This document shows, piece after piece, positions 9,645 through 19,568 of a stretch of 64,000 bases of DNA (the first letter of the stretch is position 1; each line of letters starts with the position of its first letter). The translations under genes and the position numbers were made by a program. Origin of the DNA: Arctopsyche grandis (taxonomy: Eukaryota > Arthropoda > Insecta > Trichoptera > Hydropsychidae); NCBI RefSeq assembly GCF_051622035.1, contig NC_135356.1:17411685-17475684 (forward strand), given 5' to 3'. The notes under the pieces were generated by a model that was given only the letters and a program-made list of their open reading frames with translations, ran no database searches and had not been told where the DNA came from.

Positions 9645-9728
<84 letters not shown>
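9645..9728. repeat. (TA)n microsatellite
   Basis: About 80 bp of TA/AT repeat directly abutting the hAT target duplication. The target site ATAGATAT may once have been its edge. Confidence 0.95.
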
Positions 9729-9731
<3 letters not shown>

Positions 9732-9870
9732 AGAATTTGGGAAAATCAGAATAAACGTATTACAGAAAATATTTTGAAACGTGAAACATTATACATATTT
9801 GATGTTTTGCGAAACATTTCTCGAAATGAAGAAAAGTGGACTTTTGCCACTTTCAATTATTACGGCTCAT
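9729..9870 (-). mobile_element. GAGCCGTTATA MITE, truncated copy
   Basis: Read on the minus strand it begins ATGAGCCGTAATAATTGAAA and continues GTGGCAAAAGTCCAC, then TCTTCATTTCGAGAAATG. This is the same end as the complete copy at 45355-45607. The other end is lost in the (TA)n tract. Confidence 0.65.
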
Positions 9871-10066
9871 AAATATCTAAAATACTTGGAAAAGAAAATG
9901 ATTGTCGTCAGTATTTTTGCGATGAATAAGTAATAAAAGCCAAAATAAACTTGTTCGGTCCAGTGGACACATCCACGATATTATTTAATTTTTAATTTTG
10001 AAATGCTTTTTATTCTTTAATAAATTACCTTTGTTCATAAAACATCTTAGCTACATATATCATAAC

Positions 10067-10167
10067 TAGAGGTAGGATAGTCACAGTGCTATCCATTGTT
10101 CGGCAAACCTTTAACAATGCATTTACAACCTTTGAACAATACACGGCCCCTCAGGCTCCGGTGACTA
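10067..10167 (+). mobile_element. TAG...CTA MITE, short type (101 bp)
   Basis: Nearly identical to 5562-5663. Perfect duplication ATCATAAC at 10059-10066 and 10168-10175. Confidence 0.85.
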
Positions 10168-10175
10168 ATCATAAC

Positions 10176-10328
10176 TAAGCTTCGGCGCGACCCTGCGCAT
10201 CATTGTTCATTTTTCTGGTGAACCTTTTTTTTGCTTTCTAGCTTTGTAAGTTTACCCTCATTCCTGCAAAATAGCCCAAAAAATCTCATTTTTTTTGTTT
10301 CAAAAGCACGCTCCACCGTCGAAGACTA
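10176..10328 (+). mobile_element. TAA...CTA MITE relative (153 bp)
   Basis: Starts TAAGCTTCGGCGCGACC, shortly after carries the CATTGTTC and GGTGAACC core words of the family, and ends CCGTCGAAGACTA. Left flank ATCATAAC; right flank ATCAATAA is degenerate. Confidence 0.6.
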
Positions 10329-10350
10329 ATCAATAATCATAATTCATAAC

Positions 10351-10472
10351 CAGACTTAGGCGGCCAGGATGCTTTTACCCATTAAAAAATGGTTCATTAT
10401 TGTCAATTATTATTGTCCTACAAAGCAAGATAACCAAAATAATGTTGACAATAGTGAACCATTTTTAGTATG
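10351..10472 (+). mobile_element. Foldback MITE relative (122 bp)
   Basis: Starts CAGACTTAGGCGG. Its interior is an imperfect inverted repeat (AAAAATGGTTCATTATTGTC with its counterpart near 10446-10468). Flanks TTCATAAC and ATCATAAC (7 of 8). The first member of array 3 (42547-42686) carries the same ATGGTTCACTATTG core. Confidence 0.6.
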
Positions 10473-10606
10473 ATCATAACAATTTCTGATATAGTGATAA
10501 TTTTCTATTTTATAAAATATTTATTTTTTGTTAGTAGTTTAAGTATTATATTATTTTCATGTACTTATTTGTACAGTATAATTGTAAAAAAAATATCATA
10601 AACCTA

Positions 10607-10845
10607 TCTATGTATATAATTTCGAAAGAGACTTTGTAACTATGTAAGTATGTAAGGTTCGTTGGAAACATTGAAAACAAATTAAAGTTTCTATGACGAC
10701 GATATCGACATCGTTAAATATTATATTTTTTCGATTCAAATAAATTTAATGATAAAAAACAAATGAATGTTTACTATTAGATTGCTTTGCCATGTTTAAG
10801 CTGTTTATATTACAAATACCGAACGAAGCCGGGTAAAAACACTAG
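10607..10845 (+). mobile_element. Helitron-like non-autonomous element, family 1
   Basis: 239 bp starting TCTATGTATATAATTTCGAA and ending CCGGGTAAAAACACTAG followed by T. TC start, CTAG end before T, and a short hairpin (ACCGAACGAAGCCGGGT) about 10 bp before the end fit Helitron termini. No TIR or target duplication is present. Relatives lie at 16180, 39175-39966, 46343 and 51735. Class assignment is inference from end structure; no Rep/helicase is present. Confidence 0.65.
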
Positions 10846-11710
10846 TTAATAATAACGCGATAATGAGATAGCTGAATTCCTTCGACAAAAAATTACACTA
10901 AGTTATTTAGGAATACCAGAGTAGGTTTTCACAACGATTGCAATTTTTAGCGTTCATTGCAGTGTAAAAACTATAACGCAGTGGTCGGTAATCTTTTTGA
11001 TGAATAGCCACATTTTGACTAAATATTTTTAATTATTTAAAATATGGAGCTGTCGAAAATAAAACAATTTCACGTAGATATTACAAAAAATTATTTCCTT
11101 CGATTCTTGGCGAGCCTACCAAATTCACGTAACTGCCGTGTATTTGTTTGTGTTATTGTCAGTGTGCATACTGAATGCTTGGTTGCGTCCATGTAACCAA
11201 TAAGTACCGCGCGATATTATAAAAGTTTATATTTATACCGAAAGCAATGAATTAAAAAAAAATGGGAAGTTTCTGCAATTATTACTATCTATTACTATTT
11301 TAAAATCTATCGGGGAATAGGTTGGGCGTAAATTTTCCGAATCACCCTGTATGGTACCAATAAGTGCAGTGGGGTAAGTGTTAAAGTACGGTGTTTACCA
11401 TATAAGGGCAGGGTTGGGTCGCTGCTGCAGATGCTCCCCATAGGTCGGTTCGCGTGCAGTCAAACTACACACACACACGTACACACACATGGACACATAC
11501 AGGTGATGCACAATGCACACGCTGCATAAAAATATGCATGTTGCACACGCTGCACAGGCCTGCCCATGCATAACAAACACCCCTGGCCTACAACCCTATC
11601 TATCTATCACTTTTGCCGAGTTTAATATCCGATTACTGTCAAATCTCCCCAAAATGTCAGCGAACATCGTGGCAAAATCGATATGTTGAAGATTTGAAAA
11701 TGTTTTACAT
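10846..11710. other. Unassigned stretch
   Basis: No gene. AATCACCCTGTA at about 11341-11352 resembles the CAGGGTG end of an insect DNA transposon, but no partner end was found. A CA/ACAC microsatellite lies near 11467-11500. Confidence 0.45.
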
Positions 11711-12205
11711 ATGTCATCATCATCACCATTTACAGCCATTCACCATGGACTGCTGGAGGAAGGTCTCTCCAACACACATCCACTCATCTCTATTTTGCAC
11801 AACTCTCGTCCATCTTACCCCACATATTTTCTTCCTTTTACCCTTTTACATTCTCTAGTTCCCATTCTAGCACTTCAATTTCTTTTTATTGCCATTTCAA
11901 TTTATTCACTATATCCACTACCATTGCGATGCTTCTCACCCACGTATTCCACTTCCTATATTTTCTCGTTATACCGTGCATGCGGCGTTCCATACTTGTT
12001 TGAGTGCATTGGACTTTGTGTAGCATTTTGGCGTTCAATCACTGAAAAAACACATTAATATAATATCTGTTTCTTCAGGAAAAGTCAATACAAGGTTTTT
12101 TTTATTATTTAAAAATGGCGTGCATTCATCCAAAGTACTACATCCTAATTTTATATAATACTTCTATTTATTTTTATTTCATCTTTACTATCGGACATGT
12201 TTAAC
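11711..12205 (-). mobile_element. RTE LINE 3' fragment, decayed
   Basis: Minus-strand copy of the 3' end of the RTE-type element at 35007-36704. It begins with the ATG-repeat tail (plus-strand CATCATCATCACCATTTACA) and the TTCACCATGGACTGCTGGAG block that follows. It continues with many substitutions through the region equivalent to the last ~160 RT codons, near the plus-strand CTATCGGACATGTT. No open frame survives. Confidence 0.75.
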
Positions 12206-12347
12206 TGTGATAAAATAAAAATAAAATTCCATTTATATGGTAGTGAGTCTATCACGTTGTTTTATTAACCATAGAATGGTACACGTTTGCAAAACACGCA
12301 ATCTTGTTTTTGCAAAATAATCTATAGTACCTATGTATGGTATATAC

Positions 12348-12661
12348 GGGTCTACCTCACGGGACCGAATGTGAAACGCCCGAAAACTTACTTTGCACTT
12401 AATTTTCGCGAGCAGGATACAACAGGAACAAGAGGAACAGGCTTTTCCTCCCGTATTCTGCGAGCGCACATAAATACGGGAGGTAAAGCCTGTTCCTCTT
12501 GTTCCTGTTGTATCCTGCTCGCGAAAATTAAGTGAGTATGTACCGTTTATCATGCACCCTTTTTATTTGATCTTTCGACTTAAGATCTTTCGATTTTCGA
12601 TCTTTGCCTTCCGATATTTGCGTTTTAGGGTGTTTCACATTCGGGCTCGTGACGGAGACCG
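12348..12661. mobile_element. MITE with ~40-bp terminal inverted repeats carrying a nested hairpin
   Basis: Left end GGGTCTACCTCACGGGACCG and the matching inverted right end (ACATTCGGGCTCGTGACGGA, then GACC) share GAATGTGAAACGCCCGAAAAC. Flanks GTATATAC (12340-12347) and GGATATAC (12663-12670) agree at 7 of 8, suggesting an 8-bp duplication. A partial relative occurs at 61908-62030. Confidence 0.7.
12396..12534. repeat. Long near-perfect hairpin inside the MITE
   Basis: Two ~62-bp arms beginning CACTTAATTTTCGCGAGCAG are inverted copies with about one mismatch, around a loop of roughly 14 bp (CTGCGAGCGCACAT). It looks like a separate foldback element inserted in the host MITE. A related arm occurs in the element at 53632-53795 (GAACAGGATACAAGAGGAAT on the minus strand). 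Confidence 0.8.
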
Positions 12662-12671
12662 GGGATATACT

Positions 12672-13059
12672 TGAATGTAAATATGTATATCCTATGTTCC
12701 CTCCAAGGAATTCAGGCGCGCGAGCAAATAGAAAAATAAAATGGAATATCCCTACAGAAAATGCACTCCGAGAAAGGTTACTGTTCGTTCATCAGTGTCC
12801 TTTTGATCATTTTTAATTGAAGTGATTCAGCTGGGGCGGTAAATAAATTTCTCGGACGGACATATGTACATACATACATTCATATATACATACATACATA
12901 TATGCGCAAAAAATAATTCAGAAGAATTAAAGCCATTAGAATCAATGATACATGCACTTGTAAAACAATCTGAACTGCAAGAATTAGTTGGAAATATGTA
13001 GGAACCGTACAGAAAGGGTGATCGGATAAATGCACTCAAGAGAGCTGCACTCTCGAGGC
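12672..13059. other. Unassigned stretch with a possible broken coding segment
   Basis: In one plus frame from about 12915, a run reading NSEELKPLESMIHALV, then QSELQELVGNM, is interrupted by TAG at about 12999. It continues as EPYRKGDRINALKRAALSRH. Composition looks more protein-like than neighbouring frames, but I recognise no family. Confidence 0.25.
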
Positions 13060-13400
13060 ATCCAAACTTTCAAAGATGCTCAAGAAAAACTAACGCAATA
13101 GAATTCCACAAAAAAACGTCAAGGAGTATTTGTATGTTATCACTAGACTGCGGATAGAGACCGTGCTTTTTCCAGGAATCGGGGCGGTTTGGCACTATTG
13201 ACAAAGATAGAGTACAAAAAAAAAAGAGGTTGGGCGAACCTTTTACAATACAATTGAACAATAGCATTTACAACAATTGAACAATAAACGGCGCGCTGTG
13301 GATCCGGCCACTAGTTATCACTTATCGAAGGGTGCTGGCACTTTTCTGTAGAATTCTATTACTTAAGTTCTTCTTGAGCGCCTTTGAAAATTAGGATTTC
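13060..13400. mobile_element. Foldback MITE interrupted by a TAG...CTA MITE
   Basis: Sequence left of 13136 (TTTCAAAGATGCTCAAGAAA ... TAGAATTCCAC) and right of 13321 (TAGAATTCTA ... CTTGAGCGCCTTTGAAA) are inverted copies over ~50 bp at about 75%. The MITE at 13144-13313 sits between the arms. Confidence 0.55.
13144..13313 (+). mobile_element. TAG...CTA MITE, long type (170 bp)
   Basis: Starts TAGACTGCGGATAGAGACCG and ends GGATCCGGCCACTA. Perfect duplication GTTATCAC at 13136-13143 and 13314-13321. A single copy outside the arrays, which confirms the termini and the 8-bp target. Confidence 0.88.
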
Positions 13401-13680
13401 TCGAAACAATCTACATATTCAGTGCATTCTTCCGGGAACCTACAGAAAGACTTCAAATGAGAATCAGAGAAAACATTAAGAAAGATAATAGAAAACCACG
13501 CGAAAAGACGATACCTGATAAAATTTTTCGCACATAATAATACATTTCATTCATTTTAATGGATCGTTTGCCGTATCTTGTATTAACAAATATTGTATAT
13601 TTGCATTTATGTATGTACAAAAAGGACTCACGAGTCTTACGAAAATGTGAATTAGATCTTTTTAGCAGAACCAGGCTTAT

Positions 13681-14110
13681 GTATAACAGTGAAATCATAA
13701 TTACACTGAAATTTCGGTGAATTCATATCCAATTACACGTTCACTGGGTATAGTTATATTTTCACTACTATGAAAATAAAATTCTTGATTACGACGTCCC
13801 GAATGATGCTTTGACATTCACCCCAAACTGAATGAAACACGCATATTATCGTCGAAATAGTAGAAGACTTTATTTTCATTTAACATTTTGAGTTCACTTA
13901 TTTCAAAATTTTCTAAATACTAGTTTTAATAACCAATAAAGCTTAAGTTATTAAAACACTCTCCTTTGTTAATGTTTTCCAATTTATGGAATTATAATTA
14001 TTATTATTTCACTGACATTAAGTAGTGAATTTGTAATTCTATTGTTACATCCGTAACTGAGTCAGTGAAATTATCATTTCACGGACAATAACAAATTTCG
14101 CTGTAGCATA
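13681..14110. mobile_element. CAGTGAAAT MITE, copy 1 (~430 bp)
   Basis: Left end GTATAACAGTGAAATCATAA. Right end inverted ...AATTTCGCTGTAGCATAC. Several internal CAGTGAAAT/ATTTCACTG words near both ends. Copies 2 and 3 at 28472-28771 and 41655-42224 share the interior. Confidence 0.65.
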
Positions 14111-16179
14111 CACACTAAAATTTTTGAATACACTTAGCTTGAACATACATAGAATGCAAAAATTCTACGTGAAATTTGATACCTTTAGAAACATGTACAA
14201 ATACATACACATGTTTCCTTGGAATATCACGAATTGATCAAAAGAATCACACGGTGAGAAATATAATCAATATTTTAACGGAGCGAGTGAAGTTCAAAAG
14301 GCATAGTAGGTACAAACATATGTATGTATGTCAGGTGGGAAATGTACAAAATGAATTTCAGTTGATCAATGAAAATGTTCGAATGATACACAGAAATATA
14401 TGTATGTTATGTATGTACATACGGACATATGTAGATTGTTGGGGATGATCTAGGAAGTCTGAATGAGGATTTGCTAGTTGTAATAGCTTATTATCAACGA
14501 CATATTAGTAAAACGTCGTTGAATGAATTTAATGAAAAATAAAGTACATTTTAATATTTAATAAATCACATTATTGTATGTTCATACATAATTTGATATC
14601 AATTTATACATTTATGAATATTGGCGAATATAATTGAGAAATCAAAATTTAGTTAACGTTGACGAAAACGGTGTTATTAAAATTTTGAGATATGGGCAGT
14701 TTCCTGATCTATTTTCAAACATTAAAATCGAAGTTATACTGTATATCTGAAAATTAATAGATAAATTAGACATTGATACATATGTAGATTATAATATGTA
14801 CCACTCCATTTCATTTAAATCGGAGAATGTGATTGAAAATCAAGTTAGAAAGAGAAGAAAAATTCGCGAAGGTACATAAATAATGTAATTTAGCTTTGTA
14901 AACCTGAAATGGAACTTTGCTGAAAATCTAAAATTAATATATTTCCTGTATAAGTAAAAAAATAAACATAACTATAGATATATGTATGTACTTTCCATAT
15001 TGTATGTACAATCCAAGAATGCTTTAACTATCGATGTATTTGTGTGAATCAATTATGATTTTTTGACTCTTTTTTATTTTTAAGATTAAAACCCAATTAA
15101 ATAAATTCACAAAAGCCGATAATTTTAAGATTAAATAAAATCAAAATGGCTAATTTTCTAATAACAATGAGAATAATCAATCCAGTAAATTATGACGTAA
15201 ATTGGGATGTAAGGATGGTGGTTTTTTCAATGAGTTATTAATAAACTATTATTAAGAAGTTTTACATAAAAATCCGTCACATTTGCCTAGACTAAACGTC
15301 GTTAAAAACAAGCCGAGTGAAACTAATTAAAAGCTTTTAAAAATGTACGTGTTCAGTAAATTAGAAATAGCAACCTTATAAATGTTATAGTTCAAAACAC
15401 GTGGCACGTGGCGTCGCAGTACGTAACCTAAAAGTTTTTATTCACTATTAATTCAAGTGTACCGGTTTTAGTAAAATAAAAATGTTTGTATTGATTATTT
15501 TACGTAAGGTGATGTTAAATATCTCAGAATTACATAAATATAAACGGAAATTAATTTCCTGAAGAAATAATAAGAAGCTTACTGCGTAGCCAAATTAACC
15601 AGTTTTAGTATCTCATGTATCATATTATCATGTTTAATGAACATATTTAAAATTAATTAATTTGTTTTTATATTCATATATTTTAATCATTTAATAATTT
15701 AAACATTTTAACGACATCTGCTATTTTTATTTTGTTACTAATTTTACATTTACGTTTATAAAATAGATTTATTTTATAAATCTCATATAGATGTCATTGT
15801 AAAATCGGCACAAAAACATATGGCATGAAAAAAGACGTGACGATAAATAAACTACTATATATGTATTTCAAACTGCATTTTTTTTTAATTTGATATTATC
15901 ATATATCTTATGATTGTTAGTCGTTTATTTTTTTTAATGAAAAAAAATCAAAACCATCTTAACAATGTAAATAAAATAAAAGGCATAATTTATTAGTGTC
16001 ATTTTTCGAAATAAATCGCTTGACACATGACTTTGCTTCATAAGCAATGTTTTTTTTTAATTATTTAAACGCCTAAATTTGATGCAGGTCCATCGTGGTA
16101 AAGTCAGAATTTTCATTTTCCGCCCAAATCTTATTATTGTTTAAAATTGGCAATTTTATTTTGTTTATGTATGTAGTAA
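14111..16179. other. AT-rich stretch with no recognised feature
   Basis: No gene, transposon end or RNA gene recognised. Small TACATATGTATGTA-type tracts are present (around 14320, 14400 and 14990). A CACGTGGCACGTGGC word pair lies near 15400. Confidence 0.55.
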
Positions 16180-16357
16180 TTTAATATATAGTTTCCAAAG
16201 AGACTTTGTATGTAAGTATGTATATATGTAAGTATCTTTGGTTGGGAACTTCGGACACAAAAAAAATTTTTTGACGATTCAAACTCTACGACAATTCAAT
16301 TGGATTGTCATGTTTAAGCTATTTATATTACAAATACTGAGTGAAGCCGGGTAAAGA
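16180..16357 (+). mobile_element. Helitron-like element, family 1, decayed
   Basis: Shares GAGACTTTGTATGTAAGTAT and the GAGTGAAGCCGGGTAAAG end region with 10607-10845, but lacks a clean TC start and the terminal CTAG. Confidence 0.55.
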
Positions 16358-16520
16358 TATAAAAGAAGGATACAAACCATTAGGATAGCCATTCGCTCCA
16401 TGCAAACTCATAATAAACAAATTGAAAAAATAACGAATGTTTAAAAAAGCTAAAAACAGGTTGAAAATGAAAACGGAAATTAAAATAAAAATGTTTGAAA
16501 TTTTTTTCAATGCTCTATAG

Positions 16521-17197
16521 CAGGGTTCCCTAACCATTTTGGGAAATGGGCCGGTTCAGAATTTAGAAATGTACAGAGGGCTGGATGAAAAATTTAAACA
16601 AATTTGCATACATTTTTTATAGACATAGTTTTTGATTTTTGATTTTTAAATACTTTTTATTATTACGAAATTATGTTCACAATACATCTTATATCTATTT
16701 TAATAGCTACTGATCTACTGATCATTTTCTGTTATACAATTTAATTTAATTTGGTTTGTAATCATAGTATTATATTATTCTAATGTTAATCTACAGCATA
16801 ATAGGAAAAATAGCTCAAAAACCTATTTACAATCCTTATAAATGTACATAATACATCTAATACATAATATTAATTAAGGACTCTCTAAAGTCGATGACCT
16901 AAAGCAGATTGTGTTTAGGTAATCTGTGTTTATACCTAAAGGGTATAGACCTTTTGTTGTAATCACCGAGATTCTTCCCAAGTGTGTTAGTATGGATATG
17001 TATATATGAATATGTACATATGTATGTACATTAAAAAAAAAAAAAAAATTGTATATTTTTATATAATGTAAACACGAATTTTATACCTAAATTATGCATA
17101 TATGCATGTATATTTGTATGTTTGTATATACATACATACATACATAAACATTGGGCTGGATGAAAATGTCTCACGGAATGTAGGTTGGTGACCACTG
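16521..17197. mobile_element. hAT-type MITE (677 bp) carrying a LINE fragment
   Basis: Left end CAGGGTTCCCTAACC and inverted right end GGTTGGTGACCACTG form a hAT-like terminal repeat. Flanks CTCTATAG (16513-16520) and ATCTATAG (17198-17205) agree at 7 of 8. The GGGCTGGATGAAAA word occurs near both ends. The middle is mostly a LINE tail. Confidence 0.72.
16604..16996 (-). mobile_element. Jockey-like LINE 3' fragment
   Basis: Reverse complement matches 32690-33050: the TCTCGGTGATTACAACAAAA and CACAGATTACCTAAACACAA blocks, then the shared AT-rich 3' UTR ending near AAGTATTTAAAAATCAAA. 5'-truncated insertion inside the hAT-type MITE. Confidence 0.75.
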
Positions 17198-17261
17198 ATC
17201 TATAGAAATCATATTAAGTTGTTAGGAAATAGGAAATAGTAGAATTAGGAAATTTTGTTGT

Positions 17262-17358
17262 CAGTGGGGATTGCAATTTACTGTCAAGTTTCATAAAGCG
17301 GTAAACGGTATACGATTTTTTCTACTACCGGTATACCTGTATACCGGTATTACAATTC
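17262..17358. repeat. TACCGG-rich dispersed repeat, copy 2
   Basis: Diverged copy of 1557-1676 (TTGCAATTTACTGTCAAG ... CGGTATACC ... ATACCGGTA). No partner end identified. Confidence 0.5.
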
Positions 17359-17904
17359 TTAGCTGTCAGTCTGAAATTGGGTTTCAGCCGTCTTATGACT
17401 TATGAGAGTTATGCAAGAGTGTACGTCATACATAGTTGTTCAATGGATCCAATTTTGGACGGAACTGGTTGAAAATTGGCGGGAAGCACGGTGTAGGGTG
17501 CACGTTATAGCAGTTAGCTGCTGACCGGTCTTCTCGGTCACTTTCGCTGTCTCAGATCACTTTCACTTACTTGCCTTATTCATAAACGGCTGGTGTGTCC
17601 TTACGTGTCCGCCCATTGCATTAGCACTTCTCAGTTTCGTCACTTTGCTACCGCAAAATGGACACACCGTTGCATTTCTGTTGTTCCGATTCGACACTCC
17701 ACTTCAATACGCCCAAACATTACGCTTTAGAGATGGGACTGAGAAAAATGACAATATGTTGCGACTATTATGCAACACTGAAAATATGTAGACCGCAAGC
17801 TTCACATTTGATACAGCTTTGTGTCTTCTTCATGAGATAACGGTCATAGCCGTTTCGCCGGAGAATATCGATTACTCTAAATTCGAGTTTTCTAGTAATC
17901 TGTC
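17359..17904. other. Unassigned stretch, slightly GC-richer
   Basis: No gene recognised. A 60-codon frame at 17658-17840 has no family resemblance. Composition is richer in G+C than the surroundings between 17440 and 17700, and it may belong to the element whose TACCGG end precedes it. Confidence 0.4.
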
Positions 17905-18273
17905 GGTGTCGGTTTAGCGTGCATTCTACCTTAAAGGTAACTGGTTATCTATGTTTATAGGAATGGTCAGATAAACAGGTTCATATTTAATGATTAACGG
18001 TAAACCGTAGCAATGTCATGAATAAACTTGACAAAAAGGTCGGGAAAATTCTTATTTTTAATGCGCCAAACGGTGTTTGGCTGTTCGAGAAGCCTTTTTT
18101 CCGAGAGAAAACTGCAGGTTGACTCTTCCGTTGCAATCAGTCGATAAAAGTCTCTACGAAGCATTCTTGGGGGATAATAAAAACTAAATATACTGTCAGC
18201 ACGCTAGGCCGGTCCAAATGTCAGACAAATATTATTGTCAAGTCCTAGGTAGAATGCACGCTAAACCGGCACC
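17905..18273. mobile_element. MITE with ~27-bp terminal inverted repeats (369 bp)
   Basis: Left GGTGTCGGTTTAGCGTGCAT and right inverted ATGCACGCTAAACCGGCACC. Flanks AATCTGTC (17897-17904) and AATATGTC (18274-18281) agree at 7 of 8, giving an 8-bp duplication. No coding capacity. Confidence 0.75.
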
Positions 18274-19183
18274 AATATGTCTATGGAAATATCTCATGAA
18301 AATACATACATATATGTTTACCATATTACATATATGATTTATTTTTTCCTTCATCAATTCGAAGTATTTTTTTAAATTTTTTTGGCAAAATGTAAAGGAA
18401 TGTCTGTATTCTCGTCACCAAAGGCCAAATAATTATCAAATTGTGATATAGCTTTCCGTCACTTATCTAAAATAATTCGGCTATCAGAATTATTTGGCTC
18501 TGTTCGAAAGGGTTCCGACTACTGATCAAAAGTCTTATCTTTCTTTATACCTATAAGTAGAGGTCGGAATCTGAAGGGGCCGGAAACGTGCCGCCTATTG
18601 TTCCATTGTTGTAAATCCTTTGTAAAAAAGGTTCGGCAAACCTTTAAGAGGGTTGGATAGCAGCGTCACTTTTGAATATCGCTTTATAAAAAATGTTGTT
18701 TTTGTTTCTGTCTTCGAGCTACAGCCCGAACTACCACGAAAGTGAGTGAGAGTGTGTGTGTGCGCGCGCGTTTTGCATCGAGCACAAATTCCCAAACATC
18801 GAATATTATTGATGTATTATTGATGCGAGCGGGAAATATTTGTACTTGCAACGTTTGGGAACATGCATCTTTCGTAATATGCTGTTTCGGTCGCTCGCGC
18901 TTATGAATGTATTTACGCGTCCCGCTTCTTTGAATTCTCCTTTCCGTCGTGTCATATGCATATCGTTCAGCGTTTGTTTGTACGAAAGTCTAAGAACTGA
19001 GTACTTACAATGGATGGAAGAAAAGGGAAGAAATAACGTATGTTCCAGTCGACTAAAAGACAAAAACGATATTTTAAACGAAATATCCATCTTACAACAC
19101 ATTCGACCACCAGGTAATAATGCTTTCTTGTGACTTAGTAACTATTATTTATTATGCAAAATGTAGTGATGTGAGCATAGCAT

Positions 19184-19568
19184 AGGAAAAGGAGTAAGAC
19201 AAGGAGATACAATCTCGCCCAAGTTATTCAATGCGGTGCTTGAGGGAGTTTTCAGGAAATTGGATTGGGATACAGCCGGAGTAAGCATCAATGGTCGCTT
19301 TTTGAGTCACCTTCGGTTCGCAGACGATATAGTTCTAGTAGCTCGTGATTCAGCTGACCTACTTATCAGACTAACACAGCTGGACAGGGAAAGTAGAAAA
19401 GTAGGATTAAAAATTAACGTAGATAAGACTAAACTAATGTTCAATAGTTATTGCATGCCTGATAGCATCCCCTTAGATGATAAACCAGTAGAAGTAGTAA
19501 ATAATTATTTATATTTAGGTCAAATAATTGACATGTCTGGTAGTAAAAATGAAGAGATAAAGAGATAA
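19184..19568 (+). pseudogene. RTE reverse transcriptase fragment
   Basis: About 125 codons of RT palm/thumb: GVRQGDTISPKLFNAVLEGV, catalytic FADDIVLVA box, KVGLKINVDKTKLMF and NNYLYLGQIIDM. Very close to residues about 195-315 of the minus-strand RT frame at 35018-36487. It starts and stops mid-domain and joins a Mutator-like remnant directly at about 19569. Confidence 0.88.

Larger units (their letters stand above)
10059..10480. repeat. Array 2 of three TAG...CTA-type MITEs
   Basis: Three elements (10067-10167, 10176-10328, 10351-10472) are chained through ATCATAAC-like 8-mers, the reverse complement of the GTTATGA target of array 1. Confidence 0.75.

Noticed and set aside
11341..11352. CAGGGTG-type transposon terminus
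   Set aside because: Only a 12-bp resemblance on one side; no partner end or target duplication found.
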